DNA from: Neobacillus sp. DY30
GTDB lineage: Bacteria; Bacillota; Bacilli; Bacillales; Cytobacillaceae
NCBI RefSeq assembly: GCF_030123065.1
Contig: NZ_CP126093.1
Location: forward strand, 2,732,001-2,796,000
DNA: 64,000 bases
Direction of reading: 5' to 3'
The number at the start of each line of letters is the position of its first letter. The stretch's first letter is position 1. The position numbers were made by a program, and so were the translations under genes. Positions 1 through 7,822 of the stretch are shown here, piece after piece. Below the pieces are notes generated by a model. It made no database searches. It was not told where the DNA came from and was given only the letters and a program-made list of their open reading frames with translations.

Positions 1-635
1 ATAGATGGGGAATAGGATGGGCAGGTACTGCGCTAAATTTGGTATTGATATCAGCCATTCTCTCTGCCATGCTGGCATGTATTTTTGGATTAGGAAGAAT
101 GATCCGCTCTCTTTCAGATGAAGGTCATGCACCAAATTGGCTAAAGGACAAAAGAGATGTTCCCTATAAAGGAATCCTATTTTCTGGTCTTTCCATGCTG
201 ATTGGATTGTTTTTCGGTCTGTTATTTCCGAGAGCCTATCTAGTTTTAATAACATCAGGCGGATTCGCACTAATCTTTACATATGCCGTCATTATGGCGA
301 GTCATATCCGCTTTCGTAAAAGGGAAGGATGTCCGCCTGGTGGAATCTGCCAAATGCCAGGTTTCCCGCTAACATCTTGGATCGCATTAATAAGCTTAAT
401 TATCATTTTGTTATGTATGCCTTTTATTCCAGGACAGACAGCTGGTCTTGTTACGGGCATCAGTATGGTAGTCATTTTCTCCCTCATTTATTTTGTTATG
501 AACTACGGGAAACGTACAACTGCAAATAAAACAGCCCAGAAAGATGTATCACCTAGTCAACTCCGGCCTCACTACGCAACAGAGTTTTCCAGGGAATTAG
601 CCGAAAGAGTTGACGAACGAAACAAGGATAAATAA
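1..635 (+). CDS. Amino-acid permease (APC family), C-terminal part
   Basis: The reading frame is open from the window edge, so the N-terminus lies outside. What remains is the end of an APC-superfamily amino-acid/proton symporter: a loop with FGLGRMIRSLSDEGHAP near the start, typical of the cytoplasmic loop after TM8 in this family, then about four hydrophobic segments and a charged cytoplasmic tail ending in DERNKDK. The substrate cannot be inferred from this part. Only 45 bp separate it from the pabB fusion, and no terminator is visible between them. An internal TTG at 39 is not a start, because the frame continues upstream. Confidence 0.85.
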   Translation, partial: RWGIGWAGTALNLVLISAILSAMLACIFGLGRMIRSLSDEGHAPNWLKDKRDVPYKGILFSGLSMLIGLFFGLLFPRAYLVLITSGGFALIFTYAVIMASHIRFRKREGCPPGGICQMPGFPLTSWIALISLIIILLCMPFIPGQTAGLVTGISMVVIFSLIYFVMNYGKRTTANKTAQKDVSPSQLRPHYATEFSRELAERVDERNKDK

Positions 636-680
636 ACTAAAAGAGGTTTCTTTTCTTAAAAAAAATCAGAAAACTTAAGG

Positions 681-2438
681 GTGAAAGCAAAGATTATGGT
701 ACAAAAAGAACCTCTTTTAGCATTTGAATTTGCCGATTCAAACGGAAAAATAAACCCGCTAACGTTTCAACATCCTGTCAGCGTGATTGCGGCATACAAG
801 GTAGAAGATGTGATACCGTGCTTTGAGCTTGTTCAAGAAGCTGTCGAAAAAGGGTATTACGCTGCAGGATATTTATCATACGAAAGTGCTCCTGCATTTG
901 ATTCAGCCTTTAAGGTCCAGAGCGGGGGTTCTTTACCTTTGCTCTGGTTTGGTATTTTCTCAAAACCCGATTATAAACAAATTAGCAGTGATGGAGAATT
1001 TTCAGTAACTGAATGGAAACCAACGATACCGATAGAGGAGTATAATCAAGCGATATCCTCTATAAAAAAATCGATCCAGTTGGGAGATACATACCAAACG
1101 AATTATACGATCCGCCTCCACTCACAATTTAGAGGTGATGGTCTAGCTTTTTATACTAGGTTAAAAAAGGCACAAAGCTCCAATTATTGTGCATACTTAC
1201 ATACAGGTGAACATAGTATTTTGTCTGCTTCACCGGAGTTGTTTTTTCACTTGGATAATGGAAAAATTACCACTCGGCCCATGAAAGGGACGGTTAAAAG
1301 AGGTTTGTCATTTGAAGAGGATGCTGCAAACGCAAACTGGCTGCTTCAATCAGAGAAAAATCGTGCGGAGAACCTTATGATTGTCGATTTGCTGCGAAAT
1401 GACCTCGGAATGGTTGCCGAACCAGGGACAGTTGCAGTGGAGAGATTATTTGAAATTGAACAATACCCAACGGTTCATCAAATGACCTCTACGATTTCTG
1501 CAAAGGTATCAAAAACCACCACCTTAGTTGATATCTTCAAAGCTATTTTTCCATGCGGTTCGATTACAGGGGCACCAAAGGTTAGCACGATGAACATTAT
1601 TGCTGACCTAGAAAATGAACCACGTGAGGTCTACTGCGGAGCGATAGGCTATATTACACCTGATAAGGAAGCGATTTTTAATGTACCAATCAGAACAGTG
1701 CTGCTTGACCATTCAACTGGCCATGCCGTTTATGGTGTAGGCGGAGGAATTACATGGGATTCCACATCGCAAGGGGAATACCATGAGGTTCTAGCAAAAG
1801 CAAAACTGTTGGAGGAAAAACCTGCGGAATTTCAATTGCTAGAGAGTTTGTTATTAGAAGATGGGACTTATTTTTTGCTCGAGGAACACCTTACACGCCT
1901 AGAGAATTCAGCTCTGTATTTTGGGTTTCCGTGTGAAATTGATAGAATAAAAAGATCTTTAGACGAGTTTGGAGATAAAAATCGTAACGGACTGAAGAAG
2001 GTTCGATTGCTATTGGCCAAAGAGGGAGAATGGACGATAGAAGACCAGCCTATCAATCAGCAGGATTCAGTATTGAAGGTCGTTCTAGCGGACGGGCCAG
2101 TCGATAAAACGATTCCATTTCTATACCATAAAACAACGAATCGTGAAATTTATGATAAGTTCCAAATCCAGAAGCCGGCAGAAGCTTTTGATGTCCTGCT
2201 TTGGAATCAAGACGGAGAATTAACCGAATTTACAAATGGCAATGTTGTACTAGAAATTGATGGGATACGATGGACTCCACCAATAAGCAGCGGATTACTA
2301 GCTGGAACTTTTCGTGACAGATTAATCCGTAGTGGAGAAATACGCGAAAAAACACTCACACATGCTGATTTGGAAAAAGCAACCAAAGTCTGGTTCATTA
2401 ATAGTGTTCGAACATGGAAAGAAGTTAATATAGTTTAA
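681..2438 (+). CDS. pabB: Aminodeoxychorismate synthase component I fused to aminodeoxychorismate lyase
   Basis: Folate (p-aminobenzoate) branch. Residues 1 to about 370 are a chorismate-binding domain with SASPELFF (172-179), MKGTVKRG (191-198), RAENLMIVDLLRND (218-231) and PCGSITGAPK (281-290). Residues about 375-585 form a class IV aminotransferase fold: HKTTNR (473-478) carries the likely PLP lysine K474 and TEFTNGN (505-511) the cofactor-side Glu. The protein would make ADC from chorismate and convert it to PABA. The glutaminase partner PabA is not nearby. Start: GTG 681 is the longest option, and ATG 696 (MVQKEPLLAFEF) is an equally good N-terminus with GGGTG upstream. A terminator follows directly. 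Confidence 0.9.
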   Translation: MKAKIMVQKEPLLAFEFADSNGKINPLTFQHPVSVIAAYKVEDVIPCFELVQEAVEKGYYAAGYLSYESAPAFDSAFKVQSGGSLPLLWFGIFSKPDYKQISSDGEFSVTEWKPTIPIEEYNQAISSIKKSIQLGDTYQTNYTIRLHSQFRGDGLAFYTRLKKAQSSNYCAYLHTGEHSILSASPELFFHLDNGKITTRPMKGTVKRGLSFEEDAANANWLLQSEKNRAENLMIVDLLRNDLGMVAEPGTVAVERLFEIEQYPTVHQMTSTISAKVSKTTTLVDIFKAIFPCGSITGAPKVSTMNIIADLENEPREVYCGAIGYITPDKEAIFNVPIRTVLLDHSTGHAVYGVGGGITWDSTSQGEYHEVLAKAKLLEEKPAEFQLLESLLLEDGTYFLLEEHLTRLENSALYFGFPCEIDRIKRSLDEFGDKNRNGLKKVRLLLAKEGEWTIEDQPINQQDSVLKVVLADGPVDKTIPFLYHKTTNREIYDKFQIQKPAEAFDVLLWNQDGELTEFTNGNVVLEIDGIRWTPPISSGLLAGTFRDRLIRSGEIREKTLTHADLEKATKVWFINSVRTWKEVNIV

Positions 2439-2456
2439 GTCATGTTAAAATCAGCG

Positions 2457-2490
2457 GAATCACCTATCCTACAGGAAAGGTGATTCTTTT
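2457..2490 (+). terminator. Rho-independent terminator after pabB fusion
   Basis: GAATCACCT and AGGTGATTC form a 9-bp stem followed by TTTTTT. Confidence 0.85.
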
Positions 2491-2616
2491 TTGTTATATA
2501 CAAGTACAGTTTCCTAAAAGTTAAGAATATCTTAAGGATTCTATAAAACTTTTCTTAAGTTTTAATTTGTATAGTAAAACCAGAGAAGTTTTCTTGAGTA
2601 ACTTTTAAGGAGGCTA

Positions 2617-3207
2617 ATGATGATAGAAAAACAGGTGTACCTTCTATTAACAAATACAAGTTCTTTCCTAACAAAAATGATAAGGCTATATACGAAAAAA
2701 CCATATAATCATGCATCTATCGCTTTTGATGGACAGTTATCAGAGGTATATAGTTTTGGTCGGAAAACTGCCCGAAACCCATTCATCGGGGGATTTGTGA
2801 AGGAAGATGTGAAGGCTGGTTTATTTAAACAAGCAGACTGTATGATTTACTCCATTACAGTAACAGAGGATCAAATTCAAAAAATGAAACACTATTTAAG
2901 AGAATTTGAAGCACAGAAGAAAGATTATCGCTACAATTTTTTAGGTCTATTTGGCGTTATGTTTAATAAACCGATAAAAAGACAAAATGCCTTCTTTTGC
3001 TCTCAATTTGTTGCTTTTCTATTTAAGGAATCAAACATCATCGATTTTGATAAGCCGCTGCCACTAATAACACCTCATGATTTGCAAACTGCATCACAAT
3101 TTCAATTTCTGTATGAGGGTAAGCTAAAAGATTACCCACGAGTAGATAAAGTTAATAAAGTTATTCTCCCTTTTGATTTTGTATCAATTCGAAGATTCCC
3201 GGTGTAA
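2617..3207 (+). CDS. Permuted papain-like (NlpC/P60 superfamily) protein
   Basis: About 195 residues without signal peptide or membrane segment. It contains NHASIAF (residues about 31-37) early and FFCSQFVAFLFK (about 127-138) late, the His-before-Cys order of the permuted NlpC/P60 (YaeF/YiiX-type) fold, with C and H as the likely catalytic pair. Family members act as amidases, peptidases or acyl transferases; the substrate here is unknown. AAGGAGG at 2607-2613 is only 3 nt from ATG 2617 and 6 nt from the next in-frame ATG at 2620, so 2620 is probably the real start. The gene is isolated, with its own intergenic regions on both sides. Confidence 0.65.
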   Translation: MMIEKQVYLLLTNTSSFLTKMIRLYTKKPYNHASIAFDGQLSEVYSFGRKTARNPFIGGFVKEDVKAGLFKQADCMIYSITVTEDQIQKMKHYLREFEAQKKDYRYNFLGLFGVMFNKPIKRQNAFFCSQFVAFLFKESNIIDFDKPLPLITPHDLQTASQFQFLYEGKLKDYPRVDKVNKVILPFDFVSIRRFPV

Positions 3208-3344
3208 AAGAAATAGCTTGGTCACATGAAGCCTAAAAAAGTTTTCAAGTTAGAGTCTTTTTTGTCGACACAATATTGAAATAAATAGTTATGTTGAAAA
3301 GTGTTAAAATAAAGTAATCCAGAGTATAAAGAGGTTTGAAAGAT

Positions 3345-3644
3345 ATGAACAAAACAGAGGTAATAGCACGCAGAATACTAGGTTGGAAATTAAATCGGTG
3401 GGAAAGATGGTATGACGCAGAAAAAGAAATCTACATTTATGACTTTAACCCAGAGGCAAACCTTGAACATGCACTTTTAATCGTTGAAAGATTAAAAATT
3501 TTCGGCTATACATATTCAGAAATAGGAGAATATGAGGTTTGCTTTAATGATGTTTGCGAAAACGGTAATTCGTTAGCACAAGCGATTACCAATGCAGCAT
3601 TTTCTCTTGCCGATAATAGTACCATTGATGAAGGTTGGTTATAA
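3345..3644 (+). CDS. Small phage ABA-sandwich-domain-like protein
   Basis: A 99-residue cytosolic protein beginning MNKTEVIARRILGWKLNRW. The pattern of an N-terminal helix, a WYDAEKEIYIYDFNPE stretch and a C-terminal SLAQAITNAAFSLA helix resembles the ABA-sandwich proteins common in Bacillus phages and chromosomes, whose function is unknown. ATG 3345 is chosen over an upstream in-frame TTG (3336) because AAAGAGG at 3328-3334 is correctly spaced for it. The gene lies just upstream of the IS-disrupted terminator, so it may be a prophage leftover, but no other phage gene adjoins it. Confidence 0.55.
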   Translation: MNKTEVIARRILGWKLNRWERWYDAEKEIYIYDFNPEANLEHALLIVERLKIFGYTYSEIGEYEVCFNDVCENGNSLAQAITNAAFSLADNSTIDEGWL

Positions 3645-3708
3645 ATAACTGCTAAAAAGAACACCTCTACACATGAAGTGACCCCGTAAAGTTAGACAGG
3701 TTATTTCG

Positions 3709-4290
3709 TTAGGCAGCTTGTTGGGCCTGAACTCGGTACTGTACTGGGCTCAGGCCTTTTAATTTTGCCTTAATTCGTTTGTGATTGTAGTAATCTATAT
3801 ATTTTTCTAGTTCTTGTTTGAAATGGTCGACACTTTCAAATTCTTTTAGATACAGAAATTCTGATTTCAAAATCCCGAAGAAATTTTCTATAACGGCGTT
3901 GTCGTAACAGTTTCCTTTACGGGACATACTTTGCGTAATACCTCGCTCGTTTAGGGAATGTTGGTATTTTTTCATCTGGTAGTGCCAACCTTGATCTGAA
4001 TGAATAAGTAGTTTATTGCCGTCGGTTAACCGTTCAAAGGCTTGATATAACATCGTTGAGACAAGTGAATAGGTCGGTCTTGATCCAATTGTATATGTAA
4101 TAATTTCTCCATTATATAGGTCCAATAAATGGATTGAATCAATTCCTTCAGCTCTGCATCTGTATCAGGACGCCCCATGTTTTTCACCCAATAATAATAC
4201 GTACTACGGGGGATATCTGCGAGTTGTAAAAGTGCTTTCACCGGAAATTCATGCCTTAATTCAAAGACTACTTGCGCTTTGTCTTTTTTG
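3709..4290 (-). pseudogene. IS150-type transposase orfB (DDE integrase), internal deletion
   Basis: The frame entering from the slippery A6G (4283-4290) encodes KKDKAQVVFEL..., then PRSTYYYWVKN, and reaches ELIQSIY near 4130. There the sequence jumps to DLYNGEIITYTIGSRPTYS in another frame. The missing part is the stretch with the helical region and WVTDIT-type first Asp, roughly 350-400 bp by family comparison. The second Asp (HSDQGWHYQ) and the Glu (AVIENFFGILKSE) remain in the downstream fragment (3709-4125). A normal orfB is about 280 residues. The product is dead as a transposase. Confidence 0.9.
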
Positions 4291-4789
4291 GTGATTTTTC
4301 CTTGTTTTGAACTAAGGCATTCAACTTTTTTAAATATGCATTCTCCATACGTAAACGTTCTAATTCCATTTGGAGTGCTTCCATTGACCCTTCCGCTGGT
4401 ACTTGTTTATTGGATGTTTTTTGATTCTCATTTTTCATAGATGGACGTCCCTCTTTCTTTATTTGTAGGGCATCCAATCCTTCTGATTCATAAGCGATTT
4501 TCCATTTTAAAAGTGTTGAAGGTGATGGAATATTAAAGATCGCTGCTGTTTCCCTGATAGACGTCCCTTGCTCGTTCATATAATTGAGTACGTCTAGTTT
4601 ATACTGTTGAGGATAGGATGTATACCGTTTTTCAAAGGCATCTTCACCAAAAAGATTATATTGTTTGATCCACTGAAGGAGTACACTATGATCTACACCG
4701 ATTGAACGAGCAATTGTTTTCACTCCATCATTACCATTTAGATATTCTTTTACTGATTGTATTTTTTGCTCTGTCGAAAATTTCGCCAT
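4268..4789 (-). CDS. IS150-type transposase orfA (helix-turn-helix)
   Basis: About 173 residues from the ATG at 4789 (MAKFSTEQK), with two tandem helix-turn-helix units (residues about 5-50 and about 60-110) and a C-terminal leucine-rich coiled coil (MEALQMELERLRMENAYL). This is the DNA-binding half of the IS3-family transposase, normally joined to OrfB by a -1 frameshift at the A6G run near its 3' end (4283-4290). It is intact here although OrfB is not, so it could still bind the IS ends and repress or interfere with related copies elsewhere. An upstream ATG at 4801 is in frame but lies in the end region. Confidence 0.88.
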   Translation of the reverse strand: MAKFSTEQKIQSVKEYLNGNDGVKTIARSIGVDHSVLLQWIKQYNLFGEDAFEKRYTSYPQQYKLDVLNYMNEQGTSIRETAAIFNIPSPSTLLKWKIAYESEGLDALQIKKEGRPSMKNENQKTSNKQVPAEGSMEALQMELERLRMENAYLKKLNALVQNKEKSPKKTKRK

Positions 4790-4872
4790 TAAAAAATGCA
4801 CCTCGAATTGTTAGAGTGTGTCTAACAATTCGGGTGCACTTCACACATTGGAGGTGTTCTTTAGCATATTTA

Positions 4873-5190
4873 TTAACTTTTTATTGGTTCGTGCTTAAAT
4901 CCACTCTGGGTGGCATAGACATCATACCATTCGTATTGTGGAGATTTAAACCATTCGTACTTTGGCAAGTAGACTAAGTATCTCGTGTTACCATCGGCGT
5001 CTAGGATTGACTTGAATATCGTTACATTGCCAAATCCAAAAGTCTTGTCCAAATATCCTTCCATTCCGTCTCTGATGATATTTTTTCTGTAATCCTTTTC
5101 TTTCTTATGTAACTCGCGCACCCCAACCATAAAAATACTTAACAACACCAACGTAATAAGGATTAAAACGAAAATAAATAACTTTAACAC
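4873..5190 (-). CDS. Small membrane-anchored hypothetical protein
   Basis: A 105-residue protein with a GTG start preceded by AGAGGAGGG at an ideal distance. Residues about 3-24 are a strongly hydrophobic anchor (LFIFVLILITLVLLSIFMVGV). The rest is charged and aromatic, with YLVYLPKYEWFKSPQYEWYDVYAT near the C-terminus, probably a small extracytoplasmic beta domain. I do not recognise the family. It converges on the gene at 3345, and their common terminator is split by the IS. Confidence 0.6.
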   Translation of the reverse strand: MLKLFIFVLILITLVLLSIFMVGVRELHKKEKDYRKNIIRDGMEGYLDKTFGFGNVTIFKSILDADGNTRYLVYLPKYEWFKSPQYEWYDVYATQSGFKHEPIKS

Positions 5191-5395
5191 TACAAAGCCC
5201 TCCTCTAATTATTAAAGATTCAGTATAATTTTACATTCGTTAGAAAATGGAAGGTGTGATAAAAATAACAGGGGATAAAGTGCAGATATTAAATTTTTTC
5301 TAATGGGATTCTTTTGACCATGTCCATCATCAATTCATATCCATATATAAAGGGTGAACGGCAGGGAAACTTTTTTCAAAATAGGAGGGAACTTT

Positions 5396-6097
5396 ATGTT
5401 AAAAATATCTCATGCAGCAGGACATGCACGTATCACGCCAGGAAAGCAGTCACCCGATGGATATAAAGAATGGCAGTTTACGAGTGAGATTGTTAAGCTG
5501 GTGATGAAGGAATTAGAAACGTATGAAGGAGTAAGTCAAAAACGAATAGATGATCTCACTGGGGAAAGTGATGTTCCACTAAACAAACGCTGCGAATTAA
5601 TAAATACCTGGGGAGCCGATGTCCATATCGACTACCATCTCAATGCCTATGGATCTGGATGGAACAACGCTGGAGGCACCGAAACATATATTTATACCAC
5701 ATGGCCAAAAGAAGCTGCTGCCCTTGCCGAAAAAATACAAACCAACTTAGTGAGAGAACTAGGATTTAGAAATCGTGGAGTTAAAGGTGCTAATTTTCAA
5801 ATGTTAAGAGAAACCCACATGACATCAATATTAATCGAATTCGCCTTTATGACGAACCATAGTGAAGCAATGAAAATGAGAACAAAGGAGTATCAGAATA
5901 AAGCAGCGAAAGCAGTCGTTGAGGGACTTGCGGTTCAGTATGGACTGAAAAAGAAACTATCTGCAAATTCAACTTCCGATGGGCTTTATCGTGTACAAGT
6001 CGGGGCATTTACAGATATCAAACGTGCAAAGAGCTTAGTAGAAGAGTTAAAAGCAAAAGGTTATTCCGCGATACTTATAAAGAGCAGTCATAATTGA
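5396..6097 (+). CDS. N-acetylmuramoyl-L-alanine amidase (Amidase_3) with SPOR domain
   Basis: A 233-residue zinc amidase that cleaves the MurNAc-L-Ala bond of peptidoglycan. The Amidase_3 fold begins at the N-terminus: SHAAGHARITPG supplies the first zinc His, a Glu follows near KEWQFTSE, DYHLNAYGS supplies the second His, and LIEFAFMTN supplies the catalytic Glu. After a short linker, residues about 196-232 form a SPOR-like repeat (YRVQVGAFTDIKRAKSLVEELKAKGYSAILIK) that would bind denuded glycan. There is no signal peptide, as in phage endolysins and some sporulation or mother-cell lysis amidases. Start ATG 5396 is chosen because of TAGGAGGG at 5382-5389. An open upstream extension has no ribosome site. 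Confidence 0.88.
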   Translation: MLKISHAAGHARITPGKQSPDGYKEWQFTSEIVKLVMKELETYEGVSQKRIDDLTGESDVPLNKRCELINTWGADVHIDYHLNAYGSGWNNAGGTETYIYTTWPKEAAALAEKIQTNLVRELGFRNRGVKGANFQMLRETHMTSILIEFAFMTNHSEAMKMRTKEYQNKAAKAVVEGLAVQYGLKKKLSANSTSDGLYRVQVGAFTDIKRAKSLVEELKAKGYSAILIKSSHN

Positions 6098-6106
6098 GAA
6101 TTTCTT

Positions 6107-6134
6107 ACATCTCTTATATAGAGGTGTATTTTTT
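6107..6134 (+). terminator. Terminator after the SPOR amidase
   Basis: ACATCTC / GAGGTGT stem (one G-U pair) with a following ATTTTTT. The MITE-like element begins immediately after it. Confidence 0.65.
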
Positions 6135-6136
6135 AT

Positions 6137-6410
6137 GCTCTGTTAAAACTGAATGTTGATTTCACTGTGTTTGGAAATAAGCGGAGAATTTCCGTTTATC
6201 TTGGGAAATACCCATATTTCCTTAAAAATAGGCGGAGTTTTTCCGCTTATTGAATCTAAATCTTTGGGATTTTATCTTTTTTAAAGCAGTTAACCGGAAT
6301 ATCTCCGCTTATATCTGCATCTTAAGCTACCTCTATATACATTAGCCGGAAATTCTCCGCCTATTAATTCTCAGCACTACACGAAAATCAACAATGAATC
6401 ATAACAGAGC
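6137..6410. repeat. MITE-like palindromic element, copy A
   Basis: About 274 bp. The left end GCTCTGTTAAAACTGAATG... and the reverse complement of the right end GCTCTGTTATGATTCATTG... match at roughly 20 of 26 positions, forming terminal inverted repeats. Inside are four 23-bp near-palindromic units built on ATAAGCGGAGAATTTCCGTTTAT (unit starts 6177, 6228, 6290, 6342). The first two are in one orientation and the last two inverted, so the whole element can fold on itself. A second copy lies inverted at 44484-44729. It carries no ORF, so any mobility would need a transposase in trans. Confidence 0.8.
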
Positions 6411-6412
6411 CT

Positions 6413-6661
6413 ATGAACATAAAAATAAATGCTTCCATAGTTGAATTGAAAAGAGTTATGCCGTGGAAGTTCAATATAAAGGGAAACGAAGATATTGAAA
6501 ATGTTAATTTTAATATTCATCCTCATTATGAAACTGGTCTGCCTCACCATGGTTTTGAGCTATTAAATCCAACTTCAGAAATAGGGAAAAAAGCAAAAAA
6601 TGAGTATGTACAAGCCTTGAAAAATGCGCTCAAGCCTCAAACTGAATCAGTAAGTATCTAA
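6413..6661 (+). CDS. Hypothetical protein, possibly 5'-truncated by the MITE-like element
   Basis: 82 residues starting at an ATG two bases after the right terminal repeat of the MITE-like element. There is no recognisable ribosome site, and the frame is closed by a TGA at 6395 inside the element. The protein (MNIKINASIVELKRVMPWKF..., IHPHYETGLPHHGFELLNP) has no family I recognise. A clean terminator follows the stop, so this was a genuine gene end. The element may have replaced the original promoter, ribosome site and N-terminus. Confidence 0.4.
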   Translation: MNIKINASIVELKRVMPWKFNIKGNEDIENVNFNIHPHYETGLPHHGFELLNPTSEIGKKAKNEYVQALKNALKPQTESVSI

Positions 6662-6670
6662 AATAAAACA

Positions 6671-6710
6671 AGTGCAATGGATAGATTATGGTCCATTGCA
6701 CTTTTCTTTT
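6671..6710 (+). terminator. Terminator
   Basis: AGTGCAATGGA / TCCATTGCACT 11-bp stem with TTTTCTTTT. Confidence 0.88.
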
Positions 6711-6784
6711 TACAGTCTACCCATTAAATATTAGAATAAATGAAGAGATTCATCAGTTTATTTTTACACTAGGAGGATACTTTT

Positions 6785-7333
6785 TTGCTTGTTAATTCAC
6801 AAGAATTTACCATCAACGGTCTACGATATATTATCAGGTCTGCCATGGAGAAGGACGCGAAAAGCTTGTCGGAAGTCCGAGTGCAGATTGATGGTGAAAC
6901 AGAGAATATGGATAGGGAACAAGGCGAGGCATACATAGATGAATCAGGTTTTAGAGACATTATAAAAGAGGACACAGAACAGGTTAACAACCTATTTTTG
7001 GTGGCTGAAGTGAATGGTAAAATAGTAGGTTTCTGCCGATGTGAGGGGAACCAATTAAAGCGCTCTTCTCATAAGGTAGAATTTGGGGTGTGTATATTGA
7101 AAGACTACTGGGGCTATGGAATAGGAAAGAAGTTTCTAGAAGAATCGATCCAGTGGGCAGACACAAATGAAATAAAGAAAATTAATTTGAATGTTTTAGA
7201 GACAAATGAGAATGCGATAAGGTTATATCAAAAATATGGCTTTGAAGTCGAAGGGATTTTAAAAAATGATAAATTGCTATCCGATGGAAAATACTATAAT
7301 ACGATTTTAATGGGTAGATTTAATGACTCGTAA
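6785..7333 (+). CDS. GNAT-family N-acetyltransferase
   Basis: 182 residues with a TTG start, set by AGGAGG at 6771-6776 with 8-nt spacing. The C-terminal two thirds hold the GNAT fold: VEFGVCILKDYWGYGIGKKFLEESI is the beta4-motif A acetyl-CoA pyrophosphate loop (GYGIGK), followed by NLNVLETNENAIRLYQKYGFEVEG (motif B). The best fit is the RimI/RimJ-like type that acetylates small amines or protein N-termini; the substrate is unknown. It is monocistronic, with a terminator on each side. Confidence 0.85.
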   Translation: MLVNSQEFTINGLRYIIRSAMEKDAKSLSEVRVQIDGETENMDREQGEAYIDESGFRDIIKEDTEQVNNLFLVAEVNGKIVGFCRCEGNQLKRSSHKVEFGVCILKDYWGYGIGKKFLEESIQWADTNEIKKINLNVLETNENAIRLYQKYGFEVEGILKNDKLLSDGKYYNTILMGRFNDS

Positions 7334-7411
7334 AGTTGGTGTTCTATCATACTTTTTCATCGAGACCAACTCAGTATTTTGTGCCCACCCAAATGAAGAA
7401 AATAAAAAAAT

Positions 7412-7440
7412 GCGATGCTAAAGTATAGGCATCGCTTTTA
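7412..7440. terminator. Bidirectional terminator between convergent genes
   Basis: GCGATGC / GCATCGC stem with an A-rich left flank and TTTTAT on the right. It serves the GNAT gene and the small minus-strand gene at 7621. Confidence 0.75.
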
Positions 7441-7465
7441 TAAATTCTTTAACCACTATGTAACT

Positions 7466-7621
7466 TTAACTAGGGTCGTTTTCATCTAATGTCAATACGG
7501 TTACATTTGTCGACTCACCGTTCTCAATTTCTTCCTGAGTAGCATCTTGGTTTAGTATATCCTCTGTATTAATGCCCTCTGCAAGAGTGGGTTCCCCTTT
7601 TGAATAGTTATCTTTTTTCAT
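7466..7621 (-). CDS. Small acidic protein (51 residues)
   Basis: The minus strand carries GCAGAGGTGA followed at good spacing by an ATG opening a 51-residue frame. It begins MKKDNYSKGEPTLAEGINTE and ends TVLTLDENDPS. The composition is strongly acidic and low in hydrophobics, so it is probably disordered, as in many small Bacillus proteins of unknown role, including spore-associated ones. A bidirectional terminator follows the stop. I do not recognise the family. The gene is below common ORF length cut-offs, and the rest of the 490-bp gap 7334-7822 holds only this gene, the terminator and AT-rich promoter-like sequence. Confidence 0.6.
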   Translation of the reverse strand: MKKDNYSKGEPTLAEGINTEDILNQDATQEEIENGESTNVTVLTLDENDPS

Positions 7622-7822
7622 AACTGTCACCTCTGCCGATTTATTTGTGTTAGATAAACACTAGAGTTATTTTCTGCAAAAAGGGAAAAGGCATACTTAG
7701 TAATGGAGAATAATGAAGCAACCTATATGGTTTGTGTTTTTTTACAGTGTCATAAAAAGAAGGGATTTTATTTTATATAGAGAATAACTATCTTCATACT
7801 TTATGGAACGCAGGAGGCCAAT

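Larger units (their letters stand above)
3674..4843 (-). mobile_element. IS3-family (IS150-group) insertion sequence, internally deleted
   Basis: The ends are imperfect 25-bp inverted repeats starting TGAAGTG and ending GTTAGACA (left 3674-3698; right, read inward, 4843-4819). Inside are orfA (intact) and orfB (deleted and frameshifted), both on the minus strand. Short direct repeats ACACA occur at 3669-3673 and 4843-4847, overlapping the right end by one base, so the exact boundary is ambiguous by 1-2 nt. At about 1.17 kb it is a few hundred bases shorter than a typical IS150-group element of about 1.4-1.6 kb. It cannot transpose autonomously because orfB lacks the first catalytic Asp region. 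Confidence 0.9.
3652..4859. terminator. Bidirectional terminator hairpin split by the IS element
   Basis: GCTAAAAAGAACACCTC lies on the left of the IS (about 3652-3668) and GAGGTGTTCTTTAGC on the right (about 4851-4865). Rejoined without the IS they form a perfect 9-bp GC-containing core stem with A/T flanks, as expected for a shared terminator between the convergent genes at 3345 and 5190. The IS sits in the loop (TACACATTG). Confidence 0.6.

Noticed and set aside
5354..5395. Upstream extension of the SPOR amidase (MNGRETFFKIGGNF)
   Set aside because: The ribosome site TAGGAGGG fits the internal ATG 5396, and the extension is not part of the domain.
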